NCBI GenBank assembly: GCA_037367355.1
Contig: CM074701.1
Coordinates: forward strand, 2,046,001 to 2,110,000
Origin: Neoscytalidium dimidiatum
Taxonomy: Eukaryota; Ascomycota; Dothideomycetes; Botryosphaeriales; Botryosphaeriaceae
Reading direction: 5' to 3'
Length of the DNA: 64,000 nt
The translations under genes were made by a program, and so were the position numbers. Shown piece after piece: positions 33,273 through 44,368 of the stretch. Below the pieces are notes generated by a model, which was not told the origin of the DNA, ran no database searches, and was given only the letters and a program-made list of their open reading frames with translations. Every line of letters starts with the position of its first letter. Position 1 is the first letter of the stretch.

Positions 33273-34502
33273 TCAGCTTTTGACTCCTGCCTCAGCGAAT
33301 GCCTGGCCCCAAGCTTTCCACCTCTCTTCAGCCAGCTTTACCACACCCCGCAACACATGCTTGCTCACCACGCCGCCACCACTCTTCTCAATCCCATGCA
33401 ACAAGCACTTTCCACCCTTAACGTCCACCAAGACGCTCACCACCTCCTGACAGTTCTGCTCCTCAAACGCATCAGGATCCGCCAATACCCATGCCCTTTC
33501 CTGCTCCTCATCTCCGCTCCTCACAAAGTCCACCTCTCCACCAACGCCCAAAACCCGCGGCGCCTTGAACCCTCTCCCCTTCCCTGGCTCAAACACCGCA
33601 CACGACACCGCCACCGGTGCACCCCTCAACCTCAACCTTCGCGCCTCCTCGACGCGCTCACTGCATAGCACCGCGCCTAGATCCGCATCCCACCACGCGC
33701 GCGGCAGGACCGTATCCCTCAGCGCCGCGACGACTGCGCCCCACGCCGCATCCCACGCATTCCCGTCCAAGCTGATAAACAGCACATCGATATACAGCGT
33801 CCAAAACGCCTTGACCTCCCTCCTCCTCTCCCCCTCTTCTTCCTCCTCTCCCTCCCCCCCCTCGGCCTCCAACCTCGGCGCCAAATACGTGACCCTCAGA
33901 TCCCTCCCCCTCACGATCCGACTCGCCCCCAACGCCGCGACCAGCCTCGCCGTCAACGCCTGCGCCTCCGCGCTCGGCGGCGCGCCCGGCATCAGCGCCG
34001 GCGTCGCCCCCGTCGCCAGCTCGACGTTCGGCACCAGCAGGCCCAGCCGCTCGAGCTCCGCCCTGTCGTCCCAATTCGCCTCTTCTTCTTCTTCTTCTTC
34101 TTCTTCTTCTTCTTCTTCTTCTCCCCCGTCCCCTTCTGCTCCGCTCGCGTCTTTCAGCTCCAGCTCGTCGTACCGCGGCGGGTTCGGCACGTCCTCGTGG
34201 CGCAGCAGCTCCGCGCGCACGCCCGCGACCACGGCCGTGTCGCCGAGGCGCACGACCGCGCTGCCGTTGCAGTGCGACAGCGACGACGCGTTGACGGTCG
34301 GGGTGCGGGACTCGGCGGGCGCGCGGCCGTTGGGGCGGGTTGCCGGCTGACCTTTCGTGGAGGAGGCCGCGGTGCTGTTGCGGTTGTCGTCGTCGAGGTG
34401 GGCGAGGAGGAAAGGTGCGGGCGAGAGGGCGGCGAATATGTCGCGCGGGAAGGAGAGCTGCGGGGCGCCGCTGCCGCTCGGAGCGGCGGTTTCGATCGCC
34501 AT
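33273..34502 (-). CDS. RRP43: Exosome core subunit Rrp43 (RNase PH-like)
   Basis: Single exon, 409 residues from ATG at 34502. It resembles Rrp43/EXOSC8: an N-terminal helix (FPRDIFAALSPAPFLLAHL), NASSLSHCNGSAVVRLGDTAVVAGVRAE, and the RNase PH core (AFWTLYIDVLFISLDGNAWDAAW, VLADPDAFEEQNC). In eukaryotes this is one of six RNase PH-type ring subunits and is not expected to be catalytic. Two acidic inserts, including a 14-Glu run encoded by a GAA repeat, make it longer than yeast Rrp43 (394) and human EXOSC8 (276). Confidence 0.88.
   Translation of the reverse strand: MAIETAAPSGSGAPQLSFPRDIFAALSPAPFLLAHLDDDNRNSTAASSTKGQPATRPNGRAPAESRTPTVNASSLSHCNGSAVVRLGDTAVVAGVRAELLRHEDVPNPPRYDELELKDASGAEGDGGEEEEEEEEEEEEEEANWDDRAELERLGLLVPNVELATGATPALMPGAPPSAEAQALTARLVAALGASRIVRGRDLRVTYLAPRLEAEGGEGEEEEEGERRREVKAFWTLYIDVLFISLDGNAWDAAWGAVVAALRDTVLPRAWWDADLGAVLCSERVEEARRLRLRGAPVAVSCAVFEPGKGRGFKAPRVLGVGGEVDFVRSGDEEQERAWVLADPDAFEEQNCQEVVSVLVDVKGGKCLLHGIEKSGGGVVSKHVLRGVVKLAEERWKAWGQAFAEAGVKS
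34081..34122. repeat. (TTC)14 microsatellite inside RRP43
   Basis: Perfect trinucleotide repeat encoding 14 consecutive Glu on the minus strand. Confidence 0.95.
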
Positions 34503-34766
34503 CGTTGTTTTTGTCTTGAATTGAGGTTGGCGTTGTTGAGAGAATGGGATGTAAGTCCGCTGGCGATGCGATGCGGGTTTGGAGAAATACCAAAATCTCG
34601 TTATCGATAAGCACTTGCATACCGTCACCGGCTGTACATATGGGCGCCGGTATCCGGGAGCATTCTCACATTCACATGATTACGGCAATTAAATCAAGTT
34701 TGTACTTCATGTCATTTCTTTCTACATTTACATTGGTATACAACTTTTCATCCCGTCTATATAAAT

Positions 34767-36497
34767 CTAAAGCTTCTCTTTGGGAGCAATCATAAGCTCA
34801 GGACGGACATACTTGTGGAAATCGTCCTCGCTGAGAGCCTGGAGCTCCAAAGCACTCTCCTTGAGAGTGATGCCCTTCTTGTGGGCGTTCTTGGCGACCT
34901 TGGAGGCCATATCGTAGCCAATGATGGGGTTCAAGCAAGTAACAAGCATAAGACTGCGAAAGATGTTAGTTTAAAAATGAAAATAAAAATGCGTGAATTA
35001 GGGTAACCAAGTCGTAGGGACTCACCTCTCCTTCATGATAGAAGCGATCTTCTTCTCGTCAGCCTCAAGGCCAGCAACGAGGTTCTTCTCGAAGCTCCTC
35101 ATGCCATCAGCCAGGAGCCTCGAGCTGTGGAGCAAGTTCCTGATCATGACGGGCTTGAAAACGTTCAGCTCAAAGTTACCCTGCGAGCCAGCAAAGGTAG
35201 TGGCAGCCTGATTACCGAAGACCTGGGCGCAGATCATGGTAAGAGACTCGCATTGAGTAGGGTTGACCTTGCCAGGCATAATGGACGAGCCGGGCTCGTT
35301 CTCCGGGAGCTTCAGCTCACCGAGGCCGCAGCGGGGACCAGAGCCAAGGAATCGGATATCCTGAGCAATTTTGTAGAGGGAGGTGGCCAGAGTGTTGAGC
35401 TGGCCATGGGCCTCGACAATAGCGTCGTGAGCAGCAAGCGCCTCGAACTTATTGGGAGCGGTGATAAACTGGTGGCCAGTCATCTTGCTGACCTCCTCAG
35501 CAATACCCTCAGCGAAGCCCTTGAAGGTGTTGATGCCAGTACCGACGGCGGTACCACCCTGTGCGAGCATCTTGAGGCGGGGCAGGGACGACTCGATGCG
35601 CTGAATGCCGAAGTCGAGTTGCTGGACGTAGCCAGAGAACTCCTGGCCAAGGGTAAGCGGAGTAGCATCCTGCAGATGCGTGCGGCCGATCTTGATGAGG
35701 CCCTCCCACTGCTTGGCCTTCTTGTCCAGGGCGTCACGGAGGCTGCGGAGAGCGGGGAGCAATGACTCCTCGAAGTCAAGGACAGCGGCGATGTGCATGA
35801 CGGTAGGGAAGGTATCGTTGGAGGAAGCAGACATGTTGACGTGGTCGTTGGGGTGGACAGGCTTCTTGGTACCCATAGTGCCGCCCAGAATCTCGATGGC
35901 GCGGTTGGAGATGACCTCGTTGGCGTTCATGTTGGATTGAGTACCGGAACCGGTCTGCCAGATAACGAGAGGGAAGTGGTCGATGAGCTTGAGGTCGGCA
36001 ACCTCGGAGGCAGCCTGCTGGATGGCCTGGCCGATCTTGGGGTCTATGGCGCCGTTAGTGGTTGTTGTTCGGACGGACGACTGCCAGAGCTACGTACCAA
36101 GGCCGAACTTCATGTTGACCGTTGCGGCAGCGCCCTTCAAGATACCAAAGGCCCTGACAATGGGCGGCGGCATGCGATCCTGGGGCTGGTTGATCTTGAA
36201 GTTCTCCAGCGAGCGCTCGGTCTGCGCACCCCAGTACTTGTCGGCGGGGACCTGGATCTCGCCGAAGGCATCGCTCTCGGTTCTGGTGTTTTGTGCCATC
36301 CTGGAGGTAGTCGCAAAGCTGCGCAGAGCGGTATTCTTCTGTTGCTGGAGTTGAGGCCTGACAGACTGCAGGGCGCGAGTGTTGATGGAGCGGGCGGATG
36401 AGCGGGCTATCGAGGTGGGGAGGGCAGCGCGAGCATGTGCAGCAGGGCGGAGAAGCGCCTCGGCACCCGGCCGGGCGATGGAGCGAAGCTTAAGCAT
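34767..36497 (-). CDS. FUM1: Fumarate hydratase, class II, mitochondrial
   Basis: Exons 36497-36098, 36043-35026, 34953-34767; 534 residues. It interconverts fumarate and malate in the TCA cycle. The first ~66 residues are Arg/Ala/Ser-rich without acidic residues, a mitochondrial presequence. The core begins [24 protein letters not shown]. The family signature [15 protein letters not shown] is intact, as are [12 protein letters not shown] and the active-site [10 protein letters not shown]. Both introns preserve frame (phases 1 and 2). A second in-frame Met at codon 67 (36299) sits exactly at the mature start and could give a cytosolic form. Confidence 0.96.
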
Positions 36498-36869
36498 GGC
36501 GGGGCGATGGATTTGGAACCGCAATTGGACTTCCAGAGGACAGGAGACGATGGGATAAACGCAATTGACTGCCGCGAACCTGGGACGGGAGCTCTCTGGA
36601 GTTGCGGAGCCCCAAACGAATAATTTGGACACCTCGGGTGTTCCCGGGCCGCCGCAACGGCACTTGCGCCCAGCTTCGCGGCAACGATATCTCGCCCAGC
36701 CCGAAGATCGGAGTCCATGCACGCCGCCGCGACAAGAGCCGTCACGTATGCGTGTTTCAATCCATCAAGGTATCGTACAAGAACCCGCTCATCTGTTAGT
36801 CGCTCAGGATATGTGTCAGATTGCTATCTTGCACTATGTTTATACCTAAAGTGGGCCTGCAACAGCCTT
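36498..36869. other. Spacer upstream of fumarase
   Basis: Contains the fumarase promoter and the 3' flank of the Rds1-like gene. No separate gene. Confidence 0.5.
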
Positions 36870-37992
36870 TTAGATCTGACGCGTCAATTCCTGCGGTTGC
36901 TCCAACAAAAACACCGGGCCGGCAACAACGCTCTCCAGTGTTGGCGCGCCCTCCTTGTCAGCTAGAACGGCCATGATGATCCCCCTCCCTGCATCAAATT
37001 CCTGGGGCATCGTTGACGAGTTGCTCTTGGTATCCAGTGGGACGGTGATGTTATTCACTCCGTGGAAGAAGACAGCATAGTACTCCTTGCTGCTCTCGAA
37101 AACGGGGACGTTGCTCTCATCCGAGAAGGTGAAATCGATCCTCGAGCCCGGCTCTCCCGTGCTGGTGGTCATGTTGAAGCTTAGGGGCGGGAGATTCTGG
37201 CGGGGTGAAGGGTAGACGGGGTTCTCCGATGGGCAGCTCCCTGGAACGATGAACTCGTTGGTTATATCCAAGACCTGATTGGCATAAGGATACACGGTGT
37301 CCGACGGACCAGAGAACGGGTTCACCCCCCAGACGTCGATCAATGCCTTCTTGCAGTCAGCACAGGTCCTGCTAGGATATCCAGGCCGGTCTTACCCAGG
37401 TGTTGTGTCTGGACTCCACCTCGGCAATGGCGACCAGAGCGCCCTTCGTGGCATTCAGCTCCGCCTGCTGGACCAATCCAGTCAAAAATGCCATGCTCGA
37501 CGCTTCCAACAAGACTTGTAGAGCTAGATAAGTCTCGGCATTATCGAATCCAAAGTTGTACGCGCAAGCACCCGGCTTCACTGAAGCGGAAGATATCTGA
37601 TCTTGGAAAATGCGCAAATGTCCAGCCTCGTTGTCGCGGATTTCGGCGATACGTTCGTAGGTGGTGTTCGGTAGCCCGAGATTGGTAAAGTCTTTGGCTG
37701 AGAAGGCTTCCACACCTTGTTGGTAGAAGCTGTAGATGGCCCATTCGGCACTGAGGAGGTTCTGGAAAAGGATATCATCAGGACCCGCTGCTCCGTTACT
37801 AGGAGCGTTGATAACGTTCGTGATATTTGCTGGAAAAGGTGGTGCTTTGCTTGTGTAGTTATTGTAGGTATCAGACTCTCCGGGAACAGGCCCATATGTT
37901 GGATCGCTCAGGCGCTGTGATGATTGTGCGGGCAAGCATGATACAAGCATCGCAGCAGAGAGCACGACAAGTACAGAATGGACGGAAGCCAT
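36870..37992 (-). CDS. Rds1/LsdA-like secreted ferritin-fold protein
   Basis: Exons 37992-37396 and 37349 (or 37346)-36870; 358 or 357 residues. Signal peptide (MASVHSVLVVLSAAMLVSCLPA), then a ferritin-like four-helix domain: DDILFQNLLSAEWAIYSFY, IRDNEAGHLRIFQDQI (Glu and His as di-metal-type ligands) and AIAEVESRHNTW (ExxxRH). The C-terminal ~140 residues are Thr/Pro/Gly-rich, beta-like and glycosylation-prone. Relatives are annotated as stress-response protein Rds1 or late sexual development protein LsdA; the biochemical role is not known. The 46-49 nt intron ends in a tandem acceptor. Confidence 0.87.
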
Positions 37993-39794
37993 TTATAAAT
38001 TCGTAGTAAAGCAAGAGGATGAAGATGTGGTTTGGGTAAGCTCTGGGTTTCTGGGCGCTGGATTTCCCCTGCTGAGCCCATCTCTTTTGTATATGAGCAT
38101 CCTTTGTGGCAAGTGAATTCAGACTACAAAGTATCCTTCAGCAATGACTCCCACTGTCAGCCCTAGAGCAGACTGAGGCATGTTGTCGCGATGCCTGTTG
38201 AGGGAAAAAAGCGTCGGGTTGCCCGATTAGGAAAGTTGGATGTCAAGCTTTGAGTGGCCGAAGCCGAAGTCCGGACACAGCCACGTCATGATGCTAGAGG
38301 CTGAACTGCCACTCGCGGAATGCGCCAGATACGGTATGGTAAATGGTGATCGCAAGACTCGCCGGGACCGCATAAGTCGATCATCCGAACGATGCGAAAA
38401 CAAATGAAGATGAGTCCAATCGGATTGCGGAATGTTTTGCATCTAGGAACAGCAGCCTCATGGTGGACACCGCGATTCCCTTCATAGCCACGGCGTTCCG
38501 CGCACCACTTAAGATGCAAACGCAGACTTCGGAAGCTGGTTCGTAATCTTGCAGCCATGGATTCCCGATCCGTGGCGCCTAGAGTGCCGAACAGCTCTGG
38601 GTGTTTACACTTTTTGAGGCTTGGGTTAGTATGATGCAACCTCTCACAAAGTATACGATTTACTTCACGGCAAAGGATTGGCATTGTGGAACCATTAGTC
38701 AATAATTTTTTGATGCTATAGCTGGTATTAAACTGCTTTACCGTAATATTACAGTCACACATAGGAAATCATTACTGTCCGTTTGTTTGTTGATAACAGG
38801 GATGGAAGTGCAGCGCCGGAAAGTATTATTTGTTTACAAGCTGCGGAAGAGCGGCGGAGAGGGTTGATCGAAGCCTCTGAAAGGCATGTAAAGGTAGGGG
38901 ACCGAGCTCGTCGATTTGGAACGAGCGGAGAGTCTTAGAGCTGATGCCTCGCGTCTTCGCTAGAAAGAGTAAATGCTGCCTGATAGGCGCAAAGTGGGTC
39001 TTTAGCAGGGCTACAACCAGTCCTCAGCCGCATGCTGCTCCATACTCTCTGGGGCCGCCCATGTCACGTCTTGTCATGTCGCTACAGCCGGACACGGAAC
39101 AACTCAGACGTGCCGCCGAATATCCTATGGTGTTGTACACCGGATAAAAGCTCGACAATGGCTTTACGGGTGATGATGGGCGCTTGTCGCGGGCGGGCTG
39201 AGCCGGATCGCTGCACCAAGGCAAAGACAAGAGGGGTGCCCCACAGTATTGCGCGCATCACGCGGGGCGTTGCGACTGACTCTGCAGCTTCAATTCTGAC
39301 TCGCAAGCTGCGCGCAAGCTGCAGGGTCCGCTAATTTTCTCGCGGCGGACGCGTCTCGCGTTTGCGTTAAACACGGAGGGCGAGATCTCGGGGCGAGTGG
39401 CACAGTGCGGCTGGAGACAGGCCAGCAGCGCGGGGAGAGATGGACCTGGGATGGGTGTTGCTGCGCTGGCAGCGGGCCCGAGCTTGTGGTTGCCAGGGCG
39501 TGGCCGCTGTTGATCGCATTCCCGGTCGGCAATCAGCGCCCAACTCAGCTGCGCCCGCTGCTCGACATACATACATCAACCCCGCCAGCCGGTCCTGCTC
39601 AAACTCACTCCTCGCCGACCCCAAGCCGCTCTCCAAACACTCTGCGCGCGCCTTCTCCACCAGCGCTCGCGCCGCCCGCCCATTGCCGCGCGCCCATTGC
39701 TGTCCGTCCGCCCGCCGCTCATCCAGGCGCGCTCACTTCTTTGCGTCCGCCTCGAGCCCCGCTCACCGCCGCGGCGGCCAAAACACAGCCCGCC
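37993..39794. other. Intergenic between Rds1-like and kinase genes (divergent)
   Basis: A TATA-like sequence (GCTCATATACAAAA on the minus strand, 38085-38098) sits about 95 bases upstream of the Rds1-like start. The right half is the GC-rich promoter/leader of the kinase. ORFs such as 38286-38762 (-) look like noise. Confidence 0.55.
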
Positions 39795-41830
39795 ATGGCC
39801 GACAAGCACGCCTTCACCTCCAACATCCCGCTCCCTCCACCTCTCCACACCCGTCGCGCCAACGACATGTATGACCGGCCCACCACTCCGGGCATCAATG
39901 CCTTCTTCTCGCCCCAGCAGACCCCGACTGGCAGCCCGAGCAAGACCCACGCGCCGCCCGGAGCTTATGATTTGCCCGGCGTCTTCGACAATGCGCTAAA
40001 GCTGCAGCCCACCGCCGGCTCACCGAGCAAGATTGGCCGTCCCGCGCCGCATTCGCCCACCAAAAGCGGCTTCCAGGGCTACGGCGACGACGGCGGAGGA
40101 AGCCCGACGCGGAAGGCAAACAAGGAGAACACCCCGCCTGGGAGGCCGGGTCTGCAACAGAAAGACAGCTATGTCACTCACGCCGCCGCGTCTCGTCAAG
40201 AGCCCTACCGTCCTGTTGCACGGACCGAGTCTGTGGGCAAAAACGTGCAGCGCGGCTTGTCCCCCGAAGACGTTGAGAAGCTCCAGAAGCCGTCAGTGAA
40301 GCGATTGGCCAACGTAACCCAGCTTTGTAGGTTTCAGAGAAAAGGGACCCGTCGACGATCCGCTAATAGTTTCAGACTTCCTCGATTACTACTATGACCT
40401 TCTATCCTATGTCCACAACCGGCAGAACCGTCTCGCGGCATTCAAGGCCCAATATCCTCCACCACCGGATACCCCCGACGAGGAGTATAATGAAGTTTTG
40501 CACAAGTACCTCGGCCGTGAGCGCGCAAACCTGCGCAAGCGGCGGACGAGGTTGCGGCACGGTGACTTCCAGATCCTCACACAGGTCGGCCAAGGCGGCT
40601 ACGGTCAAGTCTATCTAGCTCAGAAGAAGGATACGCGCGAGGTCTGCGCGCTGAAGGTCATGAGCAAGAAGCTGTTATTCAAGCTCGATGAAGTTAGGCA
40701 CGTCCTGACTGAGCGTGATATCCTGACTAACGCAAAGAGCGATTGGCTTGTGCGACTTCTCTACGCCTTTCAGGACGAGAGGAGCATCTATCTTGCAATG
40801 GTATGAGGATTGTGAAATGATTCATGGAATTTCTGCTGACATATTTCAGGAATACGTGCCTGGCGGTGATTTCCGGACACTACTCAACAACACCGGTGTT
40901 TTGCACAATCGGCACGCGCGCTTCTACATTGCAGAGATGTTCTCTTGTGTTGATTCGCTGCACCAGCTGGGCTACATTCACCGAGACTTGAAGCCTGAGA
41001 ACTTCCTCATCGACAGCACCGGTCATGTGAAACTTACCGATTTCGGTCTCGCTGCAGGTATGCTGGCTCCGGCGAAAATAGAGTCCATGCGAATCAAGCT
41101 CGAGTCAGTTGGCAACGTGCCTGTGCCCTTCGGACGCCCCGTTGAAGACCGCACGGCTGCCGAGAGACGAGACGGCTACCGCTCGTTGCGCGAACGCGAG
41201 GTCAACTACGCGAAGAGTATCGTCGGTAGCCCCGACTACATGGCCCCGGAGGTATTAAAGGGCGAGGAGTACGATTTCACCGTCGATTATTGGAGTCTCG
41301 GGTGCATGCTGTTCGAGGCCCTGGCCGGCTATCCCCCGTTCGCGGGCGCCACCGTGGACGAGACGTGGCAGAACCTTAAGAACTGGAAGCGCGTGCTCAA
41401 GAAGCCGGTGTACGAGGACCCGAGCTACTTCCTCAGCAAGCGCACCTGGGACCTAATCACGCGGCTCGTGGCGTCCAAGACGTCGCGCTTCCGCGGCATC
41501 AGCGAGATCCACTCGCACGCCTACTTCGCCGAGGTCGACTGGAACAAGCTGCGCGAGCAGAAGGCGCCCTTCGTGCCCGAGCTCGACAGCGAGACCGACG
41601 CCGGTTACTTCGACGACTTTGGCAACGAGGCCGACATGGCCAAGTACAAGGAGGTCCATGAGAAGCAGGCCGCCCTCGAGAGCATGGCCGAGCGCGACGA
41701 CAAGATGGGCAAGAGCCTCTTCGTCGGCTTCACCTTCAGGCACCGCAAGCCCACCGAAGATGCCAACCGGCCCATCAGTCCGCGCAAGGCGCTGCAGACG
41801 GTTGATGAGGACTTCGGGACCATCTTCTAG
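39795..41830 (+). CDS. NDR-family protein kinase, Dbf2/Sid2/SidB type
   Basis: Exons 39795-40326, 40376-40800, 40850-41830; 645 residues. It should act in the mitotic exit/septation initiation network with a Mob1 partner at spindle poles and the septum. N-terminal 180 residues are disordered with many Ser/Thr-Pro motifs. Next comes the Mob-binding N-terminal regulatory region (DYYYDLLSYVHNRQNRLAAF), then the kinase: GQGGYGQV loop, ALKV Lys, HRDLKPEN, DFG, and a long NDR-type insert before the activation segment (YAKSIVGSPDYMAPEVL). The C-terminal hydrophobic motif FVGFTF carries the Thr normally phosphorylated by the upstream Cdc15/Sid1-type kinase. Introns preserve frame. The YSHAYF-type AGC tail is present as IHSHAYFAEVDW. 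Confidence 0.94.
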
Positions 41831-42799
41831 AACTTCAGGGCTTGCGGCGCGTTGCCATTTGCCCTTCGATTCGTCCATCTCCTTTGGCGCCTTTTTTTTT
41901 TTTTGTCGCGTGAAACAGAGAACCGGCTGGTCCCTCCTCTTTTCGATATTTACCTCCTACGCTTGTTTTCTCCGTCTCCTACAGGGAGGAGTTCGCGTTT
42001 TTGGTTTCTTGTTACTCTCTTATTTTCTGCTTTTACTTGGGTCGCGGTTTTTCTGAAAAATGGGCGAGTAACAGATGCTGGCGTTTTCTTCTGGGCTTTG
42101 ATGCTTTCATGCGAGCATACACTTAAGGACCGTGGGCTAGGCTTTTCATGTTTCCCCCCCCCCCTCTCTCTTTTCGATTGAGTGCTTAGTCTATGCTTTC
42201 TTTCTTCATCTCATAGTCATGATCGGTAGAGGCTCCTGCTTCAGGTGCTGGGAAACGGGGCGCTGCGGCTCAGTTGAGGGCTGTTTGGTTCTCTTGGGGA
42301 ACAACGGAGCGAGTGGGCGGGTTGGCGTGGTATTTTGCACATTAGCTGGTGTGTATTAGTAACGCTTTGATGGGAGAAAATAATTCTGATAAGCTGGTAT
42401 ACTTATTATCCCTAAACATTCTTCGCGGTGAAATGCGGACCGCTGTCGCGTATAACATGAAGTGAAGTCTTCCCAGCTCATTCTATATATTGCTACTTAT
42501 GTACGGTGGCGTGGTGATAAGCAGCCGACGATATCATTGCTGTAACAGCCATGCTTGCTAAATGCTCGCTCCGTCGACTCTAGGTTGCTGTTTTAGAATG
42601 TCTTTTCACATCAACTCGTGCCGTAACTCGTGCCATAAGCCTGCTTCTTGATCAACTTGCTTGGCGACAGTGTAAAGAAAGAAGAAGAAAAGGGAGGGGG
42701 GAAAAAGGAAGAAGAAAAGGAAAGGAAAAGAAGAGGAAAAGGAAAGAAAAAAGCAAATTGAAAGCACGTCCCTTAAACGATTTATAGCCACCATCGAGG
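41831..42799. other. Spacer between convergent genes
   Basis: Long T-rich stretch after the kinase (3' UTR-like), then spacer ending in a polypurine tract. No gene. Confidence 0.55.
42668..42757. repeat. Polypurine/polypyrimidine tract
   Basis: About 85-90 bases almost purely A/G on the + strand, just downstream of the DNA glycosylase stop codon (that gene's strand reads CT-rich). Confidence 0.85.
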
Positions 42800-44368
42800 T
42801 CACTCTTCGTCTTCATCATCAGAAACAGCACTGATCTCACCATCACTGCTACCGAGATCGCTCAACTTGCCCTCTTCTTCATCATCATCATCTTCCGAAA
42901 AGTAATTCTTCTTCGTGCGACGCCGGCCACCTGGGGTAGTGGCCTCCTTAAAACCGCCTTCGCTTCCGCCCTTCCTCACACCGGTCCTCTTGACAAGATG
43001 CTCAATAGGGCAGCCCTTCTCCCAGCCCTCGCTGGCGGTGCCGGTGATGGCGCGGCAGCGGGGGCAGCTCTTGCCGTGGCGGATGAGCAGCTGATGGAGG
43101 GCATATTTAAGGTCGTCGGGGATGCGCACGTCGAGGTGGGCATAGGTGGAGTCCCGGGTGACGTTCTTGTCGGGCGGGACCCAGCCGAGCCATTTGGCCA
43201 GGCGAAAGACGTGGGTGTCAACGGCGAAGGAGGGCCGCTGGAAGCAGAAAAGCAGAACGCACGAGGCTGTCTTAACGCCGATGCCTGGGTAGCGCAGCAG
43301 GTGCGACATGATCTCGTCATTGGAGGAGAGCGAGTGCAGGTGGTCGAGGGAGAGAACGTGCGACTCGGCACGGGCGACTTCGAGGGCGCGTTCGTTGGCG
43401 CTTTCGTTTTCGGCACCTGCGGGGGTGGTGGCAGAGTCCTGGGTGAGGGCGGCGCGGCGGGCTTGGTTCTCTTCGTGGACCATTTGAAGGATCTTTTTAA
43501 TATCTTTACTCTTCACGTCTGCGAGGCCGCCGCTCTTGATAGCTTCAAAGATGTCTTTAATGTCGGCGACACGCACCGCGTCCCAATTGACACTGCCTTT
43601 GCCAACGCCTTCTTCGATGATGCCGAAGCGTTTGACCAGGCCTTGGAAAGCACGGGAAGAATTGGTACCAGAGGTGGCAGCACTCAGGCGGGTTCTGATC
43701 AAGGCGTCCAGCACAGAAGGAACCTCACCACAGCCTGAGTTCGTAAGGGAAGGTGTGGGGATCTCCTTTGGTGCTTTGATTTCACCGTGCTTTTTCGAAA
43801 GAATACGGGTGACCTCTTGGCACTCCTCTGGAGTCGGATGCGGGTAATCAGGGTAGGGAGTCTGGCCCGGAGTCAAACCATAGTTGTTGGCCTTGCCCTT
43901 ACCCTTCTTCTTGGTTGCCTTTGCCTCAGTTTCATCGGCTTCAGCAAGCTTTTCAGCCAGAGGAGCTGCATCCTCAAGAGCCTTGCTGACATTGGGCTTG
44001 GAAGCTTTGCCCGCGGCTTTAGACTTGCGTTTCTTGGCAGGCTTCTCATCTTCAGAGGGGATAGCATTGGCCTCTGGGATCGCACCAAGCCCGTGTGGCA
44101 AGTCATTGACTTCCTCGTCTTTCTTGGTGGCCGCTCTTGCTCTTTTACGGCCACTGTTGGGAGTAATGGGCTCAGCCTTCACAATGCCATTGACGCCATT
44201 AGTAACATCTGCTGGTTTCGCTGCCTTTTGGGTGATCTTGCGTGAAGTGGGCTTCTTTGAAGGTGCGGGTGTGACCGGAGGGCTGGACAGCTGTGACGGC
44301 TCGGACTTCTGCGTAGAGGCAGACCTCGTCTGGCGGGCGGTAGATGCCCGAGTGGCGCGAACTGCCAT
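42800..44368 (-). CDS. HhH-GPD superfamily DNA glycosylase (endonuclease III-like)
   Basis: Single exon, 522 residues from ATG 44368; upstream in-frame sequence has no ATG. The N-terminal ~220 residues are basic and disordered with nuclear-localisation-like clusters. The catalytic domain follows: helix-hairpin-helix YPGIGVKTASCVLL with the Lys used by bifunctional enzymes, then FAVDTHVFRLAKWLGW with the catalytic Asp. The region after HGKSC has only C-x2-C and one more Cys, so the four-Cys 4Fe-4S motif of EndoIII is incomplete. The C-terminus is very acidic. Expected role is nuclear base-excision repair; substrate unknown. It is divergent from the thioesterase gene. Confidence 0.86.
   Translation of the reverse strand: MAVRATRASTARQTRSASTQKSEPSQLSSPPVTPAPSKKPTSRKITQKAAKPADVTNGVNGIVKAEPITPNSGRKRARAATKKDEEVNDLPHGLGAIPEANAIPSEDEKPAKKRKSKAAGKASKPNVSKALEDAAPLAEKLAEADETEAKATKKKGKGKANNYGLTPGQTPYPDYPHPTPEECQEVTRILSKKHGEIKAPKEIPTPSLTNSGCGEVPSVLDALIRTRLSAATSGTNSSRAFQGLVKRFGIIEEGVGKGSVNWDAVRVADIKDIFEAIKSGGLADVKSKDIKKILQMVHEENQARRAALTQDSATTPAGAENESANERALEVARAESHVLSLDHLHSLSSNDEIMSHLLRYPGIGVKTASCVLLFCFQRPSFAVDTHVFRLAKWLGWVPPDKNVTRDSTYAHLDVRIPDDLKYALHQLLIRHGKSCPRCRAITGTASEGWEKGCPIEHLVKRTGVRKGGSEGGFKEATTPGGRRRTKKNYFSEDDDDEEEGKLSDLGSSDGEISAVSDDEDEE

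Noticed and set aside
38286..38762. 158-codon minus frame upstream of the Rds1-like gene
   Set aside because: Cys/Arg/His-rich composition without motifs or good start context; sits in promoter-like sequence.
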